A DNA stretch of 64,000 nt, taken from assembly GCA_015478775.1 (NCBI GenBank), contig JADMKP010000010.1, positions 174,593 through 238,592 of the forward strand. Reading direction: 5' to 3'. The notes under the pieces are model-generated. The model was not told where the DNA came from, ran no database searches, and worked only from the letters and a program-made list of their open reading frames with translations. Origin of the DNA: Fermentimonas sp. (GTDB taxonomy: Bacteria; Bacteroidota; Bacteroidia; Bacteroidales; Dysgonomonadaceae). The position numbers and the translations under genes were made by a program. This document shows positions 54,944 through 64,000 of this stretch, piece after piece; position 1 is the first letter of the stretch; each line of letters starts with the position of its first letter.

Positions 54944-56422
54944 ATGAAAATGAAAACTAATAGCATATATATAAGTCTAGTTATAACAGTTGCAACTTTA
55001 GTAATGGCATCATTTGAAGTAGCTGCACAAGATTACTACTCCACACAGCTAACTTTAGAAAATATTAACATTGTAAAAGATGCAGATGTTACAAATATCT
55101 CACTTGATATTAACCTCAACAACCTTAACATAGATAAAAATGAGCTACTGATTATAACTCCGATTGTAGTTTCAAATAGTAGTGAAAATAAAAAAGAGTT
55201 AGATGCAATAACAATTATTGGAAAACGGAGAAATAGAGTACTACAACGACCATTTACATATGAAGGTAAACCAAATATAGATATTGCTAATGAGAACACA
55301 CTGATACGCAATAACGAAAGTAGCCAGTTGGTAAGCTACACAACCTCATTGCCATACGAAGAGTGGCAGCGCGATGCGCAACTTTTAATTAGCACCGAAG
55401 TAATTGGTTGCGCCAACTGTAGAGATTATGAGCCTGAGATAATTGTGACTGATAGAATATTAACTGAAAGATTTGTGCCCGAGTATCAATTCTCATACAT
55501 AACACCCGAGGTAGAAGAGATAAAAGAGCGTAGCGAAACCTATAGTGCACATCTTAATTATGTGGTTGGCCGTTGGGATCTGCTTCCCGGTTATGAAAAC
55601 AATGCAGCCGTGCTGGCTAAGGTAGATGATATAATTCAGGAACTAAAAGGTGATAATGATCTCACAATATCAAACTTCACAATAACCGGTTACGCATCTC
55701 CCGAGGGAACACAACAAAGTAATTTGCTTCTTTCGCAACGACGTGCCCAAAGCTTTGCAAAACATATAGAAGCTAAATATGGATACAACTCAAACCAGTT
55801 TAAGGTTGAGTGGAAGGGAGAAGACTGGAACGGACTGCGTGAAGCTATTATATCATCAGACTTAGCAAACAAGAATGATATTATAGATATAATTAGTTCA
55901 GTATCAGATATTGATGCTCGAGACGGACGTATTAGAGCTTTTGATAATGAAGTTACTTATAACAGAATCTTAAATGAGCTATACCCACCACTTCGCAGAA
56001 ACGACTATAACATAGCATTTGTTTCGCGACCGTTTGATGTGGAAGAAGCCGCCGAAGTAATAAAAACAAGGCCCAAACTACTTAGCCTTAACGAAATGTT
56101 TCATGTGGCAAATACATTCCCTGCCGAGAGTGCAGAGTACAGAGAGGTATTTGAAGTGGCAGCCAAAACATTTCCCGAAAGTGAAACAGCCAACATAAAT
56201 GTGGCAGTAACAGAACTAAACAACAATAATATTGATGCAGCTCTAGAGCGATTGGAGAAAATGAAGGACAGTCCTGCAGCTTGGAATATGCTTGGAGTAG
56301 CCTATGCCCAAAAAGATATGGACGAGCAAGCGGAAGAATACTTTAACAAAGCAATTGAGCAAGGAGATGAAGATGCTTTGCACAACTTGCAGCAGTTAGA
56401 GAGATACGTACAAGACAAATAA
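54944..56422 (+). CDS. DUF3868 / OmpA-like / TPR protein of the fimbrial locus
   Basis: About 492 residues. Signal peptide about 1-28, then a DUF3868-type N-terminal domain (LTLENINIVKDADVTNISLD). An OmpA-like peptidoglycan-associated segment follows (FTITGYASPEGTQQSNLLLS, then QRRAQSFAKHIE, about residues 245-290) and a short TPR at the C-terminus (NMLGVAYAQKDMDEQAEEYF). A CANC pair lies at about 158-161. Such proteins accompany Mfa/Fim loci in Bacteroidales and probably link the assembly apparatus or fimbriae to the cell wall. It is in a tight operon with the DUF3575 gene; the major fimbrillin-like gene follows 61 nt later. Confidence 0.86.
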   Translation: MKMKTNSIYISLVITVATLVMASFEVAAQDYYSTQLTLENINIVKDADVTNISLDINLNNLNIDKNELLIITPIVVSNSSENKKELDAITIIGKRRNRVLQRPFTYEGKPNIDIANENTLIRNNESSQLVSYTTSLPYEEWQRDAQLLISTEVIGCANCRDYEPEIIVTDRILTERFVPEYQFSYITPEVEEIKERSETYSAHLNYVVGRWDLLPGYENNAAVLAKVDDIIQELKGDNDLTISNFTITGYASPEGTQQSNLLLSQRRAQSFAKHIEAKYGYNSNQFKVEWKGEDWNGLREAIISSDLANKNDIIDIISSVSDIDARDGRIRAFDNEVTYNRILNELYPPLRRNDYNIAFVSRPFDVEEAAEVIKTRPKLLSLNEMFHVANTFPAESAEYREVFEVAAKTFPESETANINVAVTELNNNNIDAALERLEKMKDSPAAWNMLGVAYAQKDMDEQAEEYFNKAIEQGDEDALHNLQQLERYVQDK

Positions 56423-56483
56423 TTTTTCATACATAAAGAGATATTACAAAAACAATTTATTCACATTTCTAAATTAATTAAAC

Positions 56484-57668
56484 ATGAAAATTTTAAGAAT
56501 TCTATTAGTAATCGCCATCGCATTTGGTATGATGGCATGTAACAATGAAGAGGTGCCCCAGGTTATTGATGGACCGGAAGCAACGGTTTCAGTTATGGTG
56601 GTTCCTACAAGTAATGGACCATCTGTAAGGTTGACTGGTGATTTATCTGCTGATCTTGTTGCCGAAAGCGCTATCAAAACTTTAGAGGTGTTCATTTTCT
56701 CTGGAGGTTTGCCTGATGGTTATGGAAGTGCAACTGCAGTAGCTCCTGCAACTACTGTCTCACAAGTTTTGGAAATTGCAACTCACGCTGGTCCAAAAAC
56801 ATTTTATGTGGTAGCTAATGCAGACATCGGTAATACTATTACTAACGAAGCAACGCTTATTGCTTTGACAAAAGATTTACCTGTAGATACTAATAAAGGT
56901 TTACCAATGACTTCTGAAGGAAAGACTGTAACTTTAGTAACTGGTGAAAACCAATATGGTTTTAAAACTGGAGTTACCAACTTTAAAGAAGCTGCCAAAC
57001 AGCATTCTGACACTCCAGTATCTCTTGTTCGTGTTAATGCACGTGTAGCAATTGTATCTGCAAAATTGAGTGCAAATCTTCCAACTGATCAGGTGGCTAT
57101 TTTTGATGCACTTACTAACATCGAAGTAGCTATGTTTAACGTACCAAAAACATCTAAACTGTTTGTTGATCCTTTAGCAATGAATGCTGATTATCTTTAT
57201 GGAGAGGCTTGGCCAAGTTCAGACACAAGTTATACAGTTGGAACAGTAAATGCAGAATTTAAAGCACCTAGTCTTTCATTGCCTATTGTAAATACAGCTG
57301 CACCATATTTCTATGTAACAGAAAATACAGCAACTAATGCTAAAGAACAGATGTTGATAGTTTTAAGAGGTAAACCAACTAAGGGAGGTAGTGCTGTAGT
57401 TGCAGTAGGTCTTTATACTGATGTAAATGGATACACATACTATCCTGTTTGGGTAAATGCACTAGGCCATACATATAATACAGGACACGTAGCTGATAGT
57501 AAAATCTTACGCAATACCCAGTACAATATTTCCCTAACCATATACGGTATTGGTAATCCAACAATTGATCCTGTTGAAGAAGCTTTTCTTGATGTAAATG
57601 TAAGTGTTGAACCTTGGACTGTTGTTACTCAAGATGTTGTTTGGGGAACACCAGTTGTTGCACCATGA
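56484..57668 (+). CDS. FimA/Mfa1-like fimbrial subunit (probable major pilin)
   Basis: 394 residues. Lipobox at Cys19 (GMMAC-NN). The FimA/Mfa1 layout is clear: an N-terminal domain with KTLEVFIFSGG and KTFYVVANADIG, and a C-terminal domain ending in NVSVEPWTVV. Arg49 (PSVR-LTG) sits where type V pilins are cut by an arginine-specific protease after lipoprotein transport, which frees the groove for strand exchange. Position before the anchor gene and the hairpin that follows suggest that it is the main shaft subunit. Cys is absent after the lipobox. Confidence 0.85.
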   Translation: MKILRILLVIAIAFGMMACNNEEVPQVIDGPEATVSVMVVPTSNGPSVRLTGDLSADLVAESAIKTLEVFIFSGGLPDGYGSATAVAPATTVSQVLEIATHAGPKTFYVVANADIGNTITNEATLIALTKDLPVDTNKGLPMTSEGKTVTLVTGENQYGFKTGVTNFKEAAKQHSDTPVSLVRVNARVAIVSAKLSANLPTDQVAIFDALTNIEVAMFNVPKTSKLFVDPLAMNADYLYGEAWPSSDTSYTVGTVNAEFKAPSLSLPIVNTAAPYFYVTENTATNAKEQMLIVLRGKPTKGGSAVVAVGLYTDVNGYTYYPVWVNALGHTYNTGHVADSKILRNTQYNISLTIYGIGNPTIDPVEEAFLDVNVSVEPWTVVTQDVVWGTPVVAP

Positions 57669-57742
57669 TGAATTAACAATCAACAGTTGAAGAAAGTAAA
57701 TAGTAGCTAACAACCACACTATTGCTAATACAACAAAAATCA

Positions 57743-57772
57743 CCGCGGCAGGGGAGTGATACCCCTCCGCGG
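57743..57772 (+). terminator. strong GC-rich hairpin after the major fimbrillin-like gene
   Basis: CCGCGG-C-AGGGG pairs with CCCCT-CCGCGG with one bulged C and a loop of about 7 nt, far more GC-rich than its surroundings. An A-rich stretch and no T run follow, so it is an incomplete terminator or a 3' mRNA-stabilising hairpin. The anchor gene starts 27 nt later. Confidence 0.65.
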
Positions 57773-57799
57773 AACAAAGAAAACTAAAAAGAGATTAAG

Positions 57800-58708
57800 A
57801 TGAACAACAAGAACAAATTCAGCTTATTACTTGTAATTACTTTACTTGTTACAGGGCTTTTAAGCAGTTGTTTTAAAGATGACCTAACGGATTGTCCCCG
57901 TCCGTTTCAGGTTACTATTAAAGCATTAGATGCTGATCAGAACGATATTACAGAGTCGGGTGAAGTAAAGAATGCCATCCTATTTGTGTTTGATCAGAAT
58001 AATGAATTGGTTAAGGGGTTCACAATTAATGAGGCTCAAATAAAAGGAAGGCAACCAATAAATATTGAAATTGATTACCCCGGTTATGAATCGCTCTTCT
58101 TTGTGGCATGGGGCAATGTTGATGAGAGTTTAGAGTACTCAAGAATTGAGAGTGTGAATAATCTATTAGATTTATATGTTAAGTTAAAAACTCAAGGTGG
58201 TTTTGCGGTATCACCCGGTGATTTCTTTCGTGGTAACTTAATAGTTCCTGTTGAATATGGAGGGATAGAGAGTGGTAAACCACATGTAGTAGAGATTAAC
58301 CGAATGACAAGTGGGGTTACAATTTCTGCATTGCATCTTAAAGAATGGAATAATAATCAAGAGGGTGAATATAGTTTTGTGCTTCATGAGTCTATGGATA
58401 CGTATGACCAAGATGGACATCTACGTGGGAGATTAGTTGATTATTCACCCATATCTTCCTTTACTGTTACTGGCAATTTATGGGCACCTATCTTTTACAC
58501 TTTTCCTTGTGAAGGGGGCAAGGGTTTTCATGTTGATATTCTTTACAATGGAAAAATAATATACACAATCGATCACGATTCTGAAGGACATTTATTCGTA
58601 CCTATAGTTGGAAGAACATTGAATATTATTATCGATTTTAGAGCTAATCTTTCAGTGGTATGCGAAGTTACACCATGGAATGTTGTATATCAGTATGTAA
58701 ACTACTAA
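57800..58708 (+). CDS. FimB/Mfa2-like fimbrial anchor lipoprotein
   Basis: 302 residues. Lipobox at Cys24 (LLSSC-FKDD), then DCPRPFQVTIKA and EVKNAILFVFDQNNELVKGF, as in FimB/Mfa2 anchors, which hold the pilus base in the outer membrane and limit fibre length. Unlike the four fimbrillin-like products it has no Arg cleavage site at residues 45-55, consistent with an anchor that keeps its lipid and N-terminal strand. It directly follows the shaft-subunit candidate, the usual order. Confidence 0.85.
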   Translation: MNNKNKFSLLLVITLLVTGLLSSCFKDDLTDCPRPFQVTIKALDADQNDITESGEVKNAILFVFDQNNELVKGFTINEAQIKGRQPINIEIDYPGYESLFFVAWGNVDESLEYSRIESVNNLLDLYVKLKTQGGFAVSPGDFFRGNLIVPVEYGGIESGKPHVVEINRMTSGVTISALHLKEWNNNQEGEYSFVLHESMDTYDQDGHLRGRLVDYSPISSFTVTGNLWAPIFYTFPCEGGKGFHVDILYNGKIIYTIDHDSEGHLFVPIVGRTLNIIIDFRANLSVVCEVTPWNVVYQYVNY

Positions 58709-58724
58709 AACAATGATGATGATT

Positions 58725-60119
58725 ATGAAATATAAAAAACATACATACTTCAGACAAGTCATAACAATTATCACGTTATGTTTAACAGTACTAATGTCAT
58801 GTTTCCATGATGAAGCACTAGAAATGTGTGAAGAGAAAGGGTTGATTATAGTTAACTTAGCTACGGATGGTTTGAATACCAGAGCAGCGGGTGATCAGCT
58901 TTTTACTGGTGACGAAGCAATCACTATGGCTCGCATATTTGTGTTTTCGGGAGATGTTTTAGAGGTCAATAAGCTTTTTGTTTCAGGTGAAACTCAGTTT
59001 GTTAATCCTTTTATTTTGGAAGTAATTACAGGCACAAAAAATATATATGTGGTGGCCAACGAAACATCTGAATTATCAACTAAATTGGCATCTGTAACTT
59101 CAGAGAGTGGGCTCGCAGGGTTAATGGCACAAATAATTTCAGCTCCACTAAGCACGCCTTTAATTATGACAGGAAGCACGCCTGGTGTGGTAGTTGGTGT
59201 AGAGGAGGGGTCTAATAGTAATAATACAAGTGTGATGTTAACCCGTGTAGCAGCTAAGATTAGCTTGAAGTTTAAAAAAGACACAGATGCTGATGTTTCT
59301 ATTACCAAAGTTTCATTATTAAATAATGCTGGAGTAACTACTATTTGGGATAATGGAGTTTTAAATAATGGTGATGACAATTGGGAATGGAATCATAATC
59401 TACTCACTCCTTTAGTTTTAGGCTCTACATCATTAGGAATTGAAGGACAGGAAAGCATTTACTTATACGAAAATCTTACTAATGGAGATAAAAATAAAGC
59501 CACTCGGCTTGAAGTTGAAGCTCTTTATAACGGTGTTCCTACAAAATATAGAGTTTATATAAATGAGAATATAACATTGCCCGGAAGTGGAATTTCGGGT
59601 GATCCAACTTCATCCGAAACAGATCCTTCTAGCCTTCTTTATTCAATAAAACGAAATCATCATTATCAACTAAACGGAACAATTATAGATATGGGTGAGT
59701 TTGATGGATTAACTCTCACAACCAATGTCTTACCATGGGATATGTTGCAATCGTCAATATCATTTGAGAGGAAATTTACAATAAGTCCAACTCCAACTCT
59801 TGAAAACCGTACCTACACAGTTGATAGTAGCGGAAAGGTGGAGTTTACCTTCAAGCTCACTAGTCCAATTGATGCTTCGTGGGTAGCAAACCTTACTGAT
59901 ATTGCAAACTTTGAGTTAGTTGGTACATCCCAAGGAAGAACTGATGAAGAGGTAGTTATTACTATAAAGGTAAAAAACGCACCAGGTATGGAAGTGCGTA
60001 CTACAGAGTTTTATATTAATGCTGAATATGGTGGTAATTGGGCAGAGTTACCACTTTTAAGTGGCAGTGATTTATTTGGTGTAGGAAGTAGAGTGGTTAT
60101 CAGTCAGCCAGCAAATTAG
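58725..60119 (+). CDS. fimbrillin-like lipoprotein (accessory/tip subunit candidate)
   Basis: 464 residues from the ATG at 58725 (three earlier in-frame ATGs exist from 58713). Lipobox at Cys26 (LMSC-FHD). MARIFVFSGDVL and KNIYVVANETSEL match the fimbrillin N-terminal domain, and TTNVLPWDML the C-terminal one. Arg53 in LNTR-AAG is the expected processing site. A C-terminal extension of about 120 residues follows the pilin core (from about residue 345) with a beta-sandwich-like pattern. It is 16 nt after the anchor gene. Confidence 0.8.
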   Translation: MKYKKHTYFRQVITIITLCLTVLMSCFHDEALEMCEEKGLIIVNLATDGLNTRAAGDQLFTGDEAITMARIFVFSGDVLEVNKLFVSGETQFVNPFILEVITGTKNIYVVANETSELSTKLASVTSESGLAGLMAQIISAPLSTPLIMTGSTPGVVVGVEEGSNSNNTSVMLTRVAAKISLKFKKDTDADVSITKVSLLNNAGVTTIWDNGVLNNGDDNWEWNHNLLTPLVLGSTSLGIEGQESIYLYENLTNGDKNKATRLEVEALYNGVPTKYRVYINENITLPGSGISGDPTSSETDPSSLLYSIKRNHHYQLNGTIIDMGEFDGLTLTTNVLPWDMLQSSISFERKFTISPTPTLENRTYTVDSSGKVEFTFKLTSPIDASWVANLTDIANFELVGTSQGRTDEEVVITIKVKNAPGMEVRTTEFYINAEYGGNWAELPLLSGSDLFGVGSRVVISQPAN

Positions 60120-60138
60120 TAAAAGAGGAGATTAAATT

Positions 60139-62124
60139 ATGAAGAAAACAATTCAATTTTATATTGCACTCATTGCTGCTGTATTAATAATAACAACAGC
60201 TTGTGATAGAGATGAAGCGGAACAGTTTCCTTTGCATGAAAGTGATAGTTTTTCAATAGATGTATCTTTTGGGAAGCTATCAACAAGGGCTCTAACTACT
60301 GAAGATGGTGATGCAGATGGGGCATTTAATGAAAACAAAATAAACTCTCTGGATATTTTCTTCTATGAAGGATCTACTCTTAAGTGGCGAGTAACTAGTC
60401 CGGCATACGATGATGCAACCAAACAAGCAACAATTGCAATTGCTACAGACAAACGTGCTCTGTTTGATAATGTTAAGTTGTATTACATTTATGTAGTTGC
60501 AAATAATACTGCTAATCTATCTACAATAATAGAAGGCGGCAACAATTTGCAGACATTAAAAGATATCGTGTTTCAGACCACAAGCTTTGAAACAGCGGGG
60601 GGAAACACGCCTCAAACATCGTTTGTGATGGATGGAATGATATCTAAAGTAGTAGATATAAACAGTCCTGAGCTGGGAACTGTAAGTTTGAAAAGAGCAG
60701 CTGCTAAAATGAGACTTAATCTGATTGGAGTTAATATACCCGGATTCACACAGGAAGGAAATGCAAGTGCAAGATTGGTGCATTTCACAGATAAATCCTC
60801 ATTGATGAATGAAGGTGCAGTATATTCTCCAAATAGTACAGACTGGAAGGAAACAGGTTATAAAGAACTCTCAAAAGAATATACCAGCACATCATATACA
60901 ACAGAAACACCTTTCTATGCTTACGAAAACGACTGGAATGGTGATAATACACGCGAAACCTATTTTGAATTATATATTCCACTAAAAGAAGATGCAACTG
61001 AAATAACAAAGACCTACAAGTACAGAGTGCCAATTTCACCCAGAGACCTAACTGGTGAGGATGCTCAATACATGAAAAAGCTTCAACGTAATTTTCTGTA
61101 TGATGTATCAGTAACAGTTAAGATGCTTGGTAGTATAGAAGAATTGCCAGTTGAAGTTGCTGGAAACTATATTATAAAAGATTGGGGAACTCATGAGATT
61201 TTAGTTGATATAAAAGGATCGCACTACCTGGTAGTTTCAGAACGTGTAGTGACTATGCCAAATATAAATAGCTACACGCTTACATTTAACTCCTCAATTC
61301 CAAATGTAACACTGGAGCCAAATAGTTTAAAAGCGACATATACGTATGTGCCTGCTGGAAGTTCATCGCCTACTACCGAAGATGTTATAGCGAGTCAACA
61401 ACCCACGGTAACCGTGCAGGCAGGTGTTGCAGCGGGAACAATCATAATCAATAGTCCGATTCCAGTGAACTATATTCCAAAAGACATTGTATTTGATGTA
61501 ACCAATGGAACGCTCACAGAGAGTGTAATTATACGTCAATTGCCGTCAACATATTTTACTGTTACTAAAGGAATTGCTTCTAATCTACCCGATGAAGGCT
61601 ATCGTACATCATTGCCCAGTGGGAATAATAACCCATATATGTATGCAGTAACTACTTTAGCACCAACAGGTGATATAATTTGGGGATTTCCACCTATCGA
61701 TGAACAGGGGCAGACACTAAATAATGAAGAGGTATCTAAAATGGTATCACCTAAATTTGAAATGGCTTCTCAATTTGGAGCCGTACAGCGTAAAAACTAT
61801 GCTGATGGGCAAAAACAATGCAAAGGTTATACCGAAACTGCAGAAGGCGGTACGATAAAGACCGGATGGCGTTTGCCCACTGCAGCAGAAATACATTTCA
61901 TTGACGTTATTCAACAAACAGCACCGACAAAATATGTAATGAGAGGAGCCTATTACTGGAGCAGTTGGAGTTTATTTCCAACACAAAATTGGAGTGGAAA
62001 TACAGTATATGGCGCATATGAGATGGGGATAGATGTACCTACTAAGAATCATACCGACTCGTATAATACAGGTGCAACTTATAATAGTGCTCACGTCCGC
62101 TGCATTAGAGACATTAAAAATTAA
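60139..62124 (+). CDS. fimbrillin-like tip lipoprotein with C-terminal FISUMP-like domain
   Basis: 661 residues. Lipobox at Cys22 (TTAC-DRD), processing-site Arg50 (KLSTR-ALT), and a fimbrillin-type N-terminal region (NSLDIFFYEGSTLKWRV; YYIYVVANNTANL). The last about 110 residues carry GWRLPTAAEIHFIDVI, then GAYYWSSWS and AHVRCIRDI, the pattern of the C-type-lectin-like FISUMP/DUF1566 fold. A lectin-like end on a pilin suggests an adhesive tip subunit. It lies 19 nt downstream of the previous fimbrial gene. Confidence 0.8.
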   Translation: MKKTIQFYIALIAAVLIITTACDRDEAEQFPLHESDSFSIDVSFGKLSTRALTTEDGDADGAFNENKINSLDIFFYEGSTLKWRVTSPAYDDATKQATIAIATDKRALFDNVKLYYIYVVANNTANLSTIIEGGNNLQTLKDIVFQTTSFETAGGNTPQTSFVMDGMISKVVDINSPELGTVSLKRAAAKMRLNLIGVNIPGFTQEGNASARLVHFTDKSSLMNEGAVYSPNSTDWKETGYKELSKEYTSTSYTTETPFYAYENDWNGDNTRETYFELYIPLKEDATEITKTYKYRVPISPRDLTGEDAQYMKKLQRNFLYDVSVTVKMLGSIEELPVEVAGNYIIKDWGTHEILVDIKGSHYLVVSERVVTMPNINSYTLTFNSSIPNVTLEPNSLKATYTYVPAGSSSPTTEDVIASQQPTVTVQAGVAAGTIIINSPIPVNYIPKDIVFDVTNGTLTESVIIRQLPSTYFTVTKGIASNLPDEGYRTSLPSGNNNPYMYAVTTLAPTGDIIWGFPPIDEQGQTLNNEEVSKMVSPKFEMASQFGAVQRKNYADGQKQCKGYTETAEGGTIKTGWRLPTAAEIHFIDVIQQTAPTKYVMRGAYYWSSWSLFPTQNWSGNTVYGAYEMGIDVPTKNHTDSYNTGATYNSAHVRCIRDIKN

Positions 62125-62145
62125 CAGTGTAAAAACAATAAAGCT

Positions 62146-64000
62146 ATGAGTAAAATTATAAAAGCCATATCATTAATTTGCTTGATTATCATTGCAGGCT
62201 GCTCGCAGGATGTAATTTTAATTCCTGATCAACCGATACAGGAGGGCGAGGAAGTAGCTGTTAGTTTTAACACTATAATTCCAGAGTTTAAAACTGTTGT
62301 TACCCGTGCCAATGGTGGTGTAAATGATATGTATCTGCTTGTTTTTGATGAAAATGGGAACTACATTGCCAGAAGACAAGCTGCTCTAAGTAACCAAACA
62401 GAAATAGGTGGAACTTTTACTGCACAACTTCCATCAAGTAGCAATAGTAGAATTGTTCACTTTATATCAAATTACGACTGGACTGTATTTAACGATATAG
62501 CAGGTTTGAGTGAAGCGGCTGTTGTAGCATTACTAAGCACTTCTAATACTACATTTTGGACTAGAATAGAACTCGAGAATGGTATTTCTTCAACTAGCTT
62601 CAGTGGATTGGCTGTAAGCTTACTACGTAATCAGGCAAAGATAAGTGTTGTAAATGAAGCTGATGAGCTAACATATAATGGGTTTACAATACACAACAAG
62701 CCAACTAAAGGATCAGTAGCTCCATTTAGTTCAACAAACGGTTTTGAAGAAGGTGTTATAACCGAACCATTAGATATATCTTTAATTCCTGCACAAGTAT
62801 CAGAAATTTCAACAAATGAAAAGTATCTTTTTGAACGTAAAAATGCTTATGCAACAAATATTACAACTGTCATTGTAAAGGGAACTTACAGTGGTCAACA
62901 ATACTACTACAAAATTGACTTAATTGATGCTGATAAGAACAGGTATGACATTGAACGCAACTATCATTATATTGTAAAGATAAAAACAGTAACAAGGGCA
63001 GGATACACCAGTTTTGAAGATGCTCTTTCAGGTGCTTCTCACAATAATACCGCACTTGACCCAATTATTGAAAAGTATCCAATAATATCTGATGGAATTA
63101 GTAAGCTAGAGGTTGAAAAAACATTAGTAATTCTTACCAAACCAAATCAACAATTTAGTGTTTGGGCTAAGTATTTTCCTGAAATCAGCAACGAGTCATT
63201 TGATAACACCGGAGTAGCAGTTACATTGCAATCTGGTAATACTTCAACAGTAGGGAGTTCACTTAATTTTGATTCTTCAACCGGAATTATCACTGCAACA
63301 GGGCTTGGTCAACTTCCTGAGGAACCTGGTAATGCTCGTATAGTTGTTTCCAAGGGAGATCTTGCAAGAACAATTAGAGTTGTTTTACGAACTCCATTCT
63401 CTTTTGACCCTATCACAATTAATGATCAGAATCCAGGATTAATTTCTAATGGTCAGAGCGTGAATGTGCCATTGAAGTTTAATGTCCCTGACGATTTCCC
63501 TGACGATCTGTTCCCTCTTCCAATAAGAATTTATACGCAGGGATTATATCCGGCAGCATCTGGATTAGAAATGGTTGTGGAAGGTGGTCAGATTCATTAT
63601 ATATATCGCGCTACACAGAAAGGAATACAAACAGTAAATTTTAAAACAAATAAATCTGGTAATGCAGAGACGGTTATTTTAAAAGCAGATTATTTTAGCG
63701 ATGGTACTATAAATTATGAAGCTGATACCACACCAACAGAACTTATTATTACAGGAACTATTGAATATAATGAAAGATATTGGGTCATATTTTGGGAGAG
63801 TAATAGATGGAAAAATGTACCGAATAATGCAACAATTTCTGTAACCGGAATTACAGGTTCTACTATGCAAGTTTCTCCAACAGGCAAGTATACATTTACA
63901 GTTCCTTACACAATTGCCAATCCAAATATCACCTTTACATATACACTTTCAAACGAAACTTACCGACAACAAATAAGTTTAAATAATCTGAAATCAAATC
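62146..64000 (+). CDS. large fimbrillin-like lipoprotein, 3' end outside the window
   Basis: Open from the ATG at 62146 to the window edge (618 residues seen, no stop). Lipobox at Cys19 (IIAGC-SQD), processing-site Arg54 (VVTR-ANG) and a fimbrillin start (VNDMYLLVFDENGNYIARR). After the pilin-like part (to about residue 310, NRYDIERNYHYIVKIK) come repeated beta-rich segments, as in the large tip proteins (FimE/DUF4906-like) of type V pili. It is the last visible gene of the fimbrial operon, 21 nt after the preceding one. Exact family is uncertain without the C-terminus. Confidence 0.78.
   Translation, partial: MSKIIKAISLICLIIIAGCSQDVILIPDQPIQEGEEVAVSFNTIIPEFKTVVTRANGGVNDMYLLVFDENGNYIARRQAALSNQTEIGGTFTAQLPSSSNSRIVHFISNYDWTVFNDIAGLSEAAVVALLSTSNTTFWTRIELENGISSTSFSGLAVSLLRNQAKISVVNEADELTYNGFTIHNKPTKGSVAPFSSTNGFEEGVITEPLDISLIPAQVSEISTNEKYLFERKNAYATNITTVIVKGTYSGQQYYYKIDLIDADKNRYDIERNYHYIVKIKTVTRAGYTSFEDALSGASHNNTALDPIIEKYPIISDGISKLEVEKTLVILTKPNQQFSVWAKYFPEISNESFDNTGVAVTLQSGNTSTVGSSLNFDSSTGIITATGLGQLPEEPGNARIVVSKGDLARTIRVVLRTPFSFDPITINDQNPGLISNGQSVNVPLKFNVPDDFPDDLFPLPIRIYTQGLYPAASGLEMVVEGGQIHYIYRATQKGIQTVNFKTNKSGNAETVILKADYFSDGTINYEADTTPTELIITGTIEYNERYWVIFWESNRWKNVPNNATISVTGITGSTMQVSPTGKYTFTVPYTIANPNITFTYTLSNETYRQQISLNNLKSN

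Overview
The window is AT-rich DNA from a member of the Bacteroidota, most likely the order Bacteroidales. This rests on TAnnTTTG-type -7 promoter boxes, a CarA of the GICMGNQ type, GLPGLI-family proteins, an S46 dipeptidyl-peptidase, and a type V (FimA/Mfa1-like) fimbrial locus. The genus cannot be fixed from the sequence; a Porphyromonadaceae/Dysgonomonadaceae-like host is only a guess.

Left 11.8 kb (accessory). After a decayed ISL3-type transposase end (1-241) comes a self-contained peptide locus. It has a Cys-free double-glycine leader peptide on the minus strand (356-547), a divergent histidine kinase and OmpR-type response regulator (757-2818), and an operon on the plus strand. The operon holds a membrane protein fusing a degenerate C39-like domain, a VKOR domain and a shortened thioredoxin-like domain, then a GLPGLI protein, a TonB-receptor-like outer-membrane protein, a second double-glycine peptide with six cysteines (8602-8787) and a second GLPGLI protein. 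Two promoters of this locus, on opposite strands and 2.3 kb apart, carry the same four-copy GTTAGA array with identical 9/11/11-bp spacing and an identical 21-nt gap to the -7 box. This is probably the binding site of the resident response regulator. Broken genes lie within and after it: a DUF6625-type remnant and a long MG2/TonB-plug pseudogene.

Middle (11.8-44 kb, mostly core and catabolic). It starts with carA followed by two tandem full-length carB genes, then an acyl-CoA synthetase. A secreted cassette of Gfo/Idh/MocA oxidoreductase, DUF1080 protein and TIM-barrel lipoprotein looks like a 3-keto-glycoside cleavage module. A minus-strand run of five exported proteins (two alpha/beta hydrolases, an NTF2-like protein, a type B carboxylesterase and a CMD-cupin fusion) faces a divergent AraC regulator. 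Then come PBP4, FKBP, GlyS, a Wzx-like flippase, a DPP7-type peptidase, MgsA, a phosphohexomutase and a C69 dipeptidase. Two gaps ahead of co-directional genes (carA/carB1 and carboxylesterase/CMD-cupin) contain 22-23-bp tandem repeats of what looks like one family.

Right (44-64 kb). A septum-formation initiator, a small membrane protein, an NtrC-like regulator without the GAFTGA motif, a hybrid kinase with an HPt domain and XerD are packed together, followed by dnaN, a DnaQ-like exonuclease and truA. Then come a tRNA-Gln and TyrS. The last 10 kb is a type V fimbrial operon: DUF3575 barrel, DUF3868/OmpA/TPR protein, four fimbrillin-like lipoproteins and one FimB/Mfa2-like anchor. All four fimbrillin-like proteins have an arginine at residue 49-54 that fits the known arginine-specific maturation of these pilins. 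The last gene runs off the end of the window.
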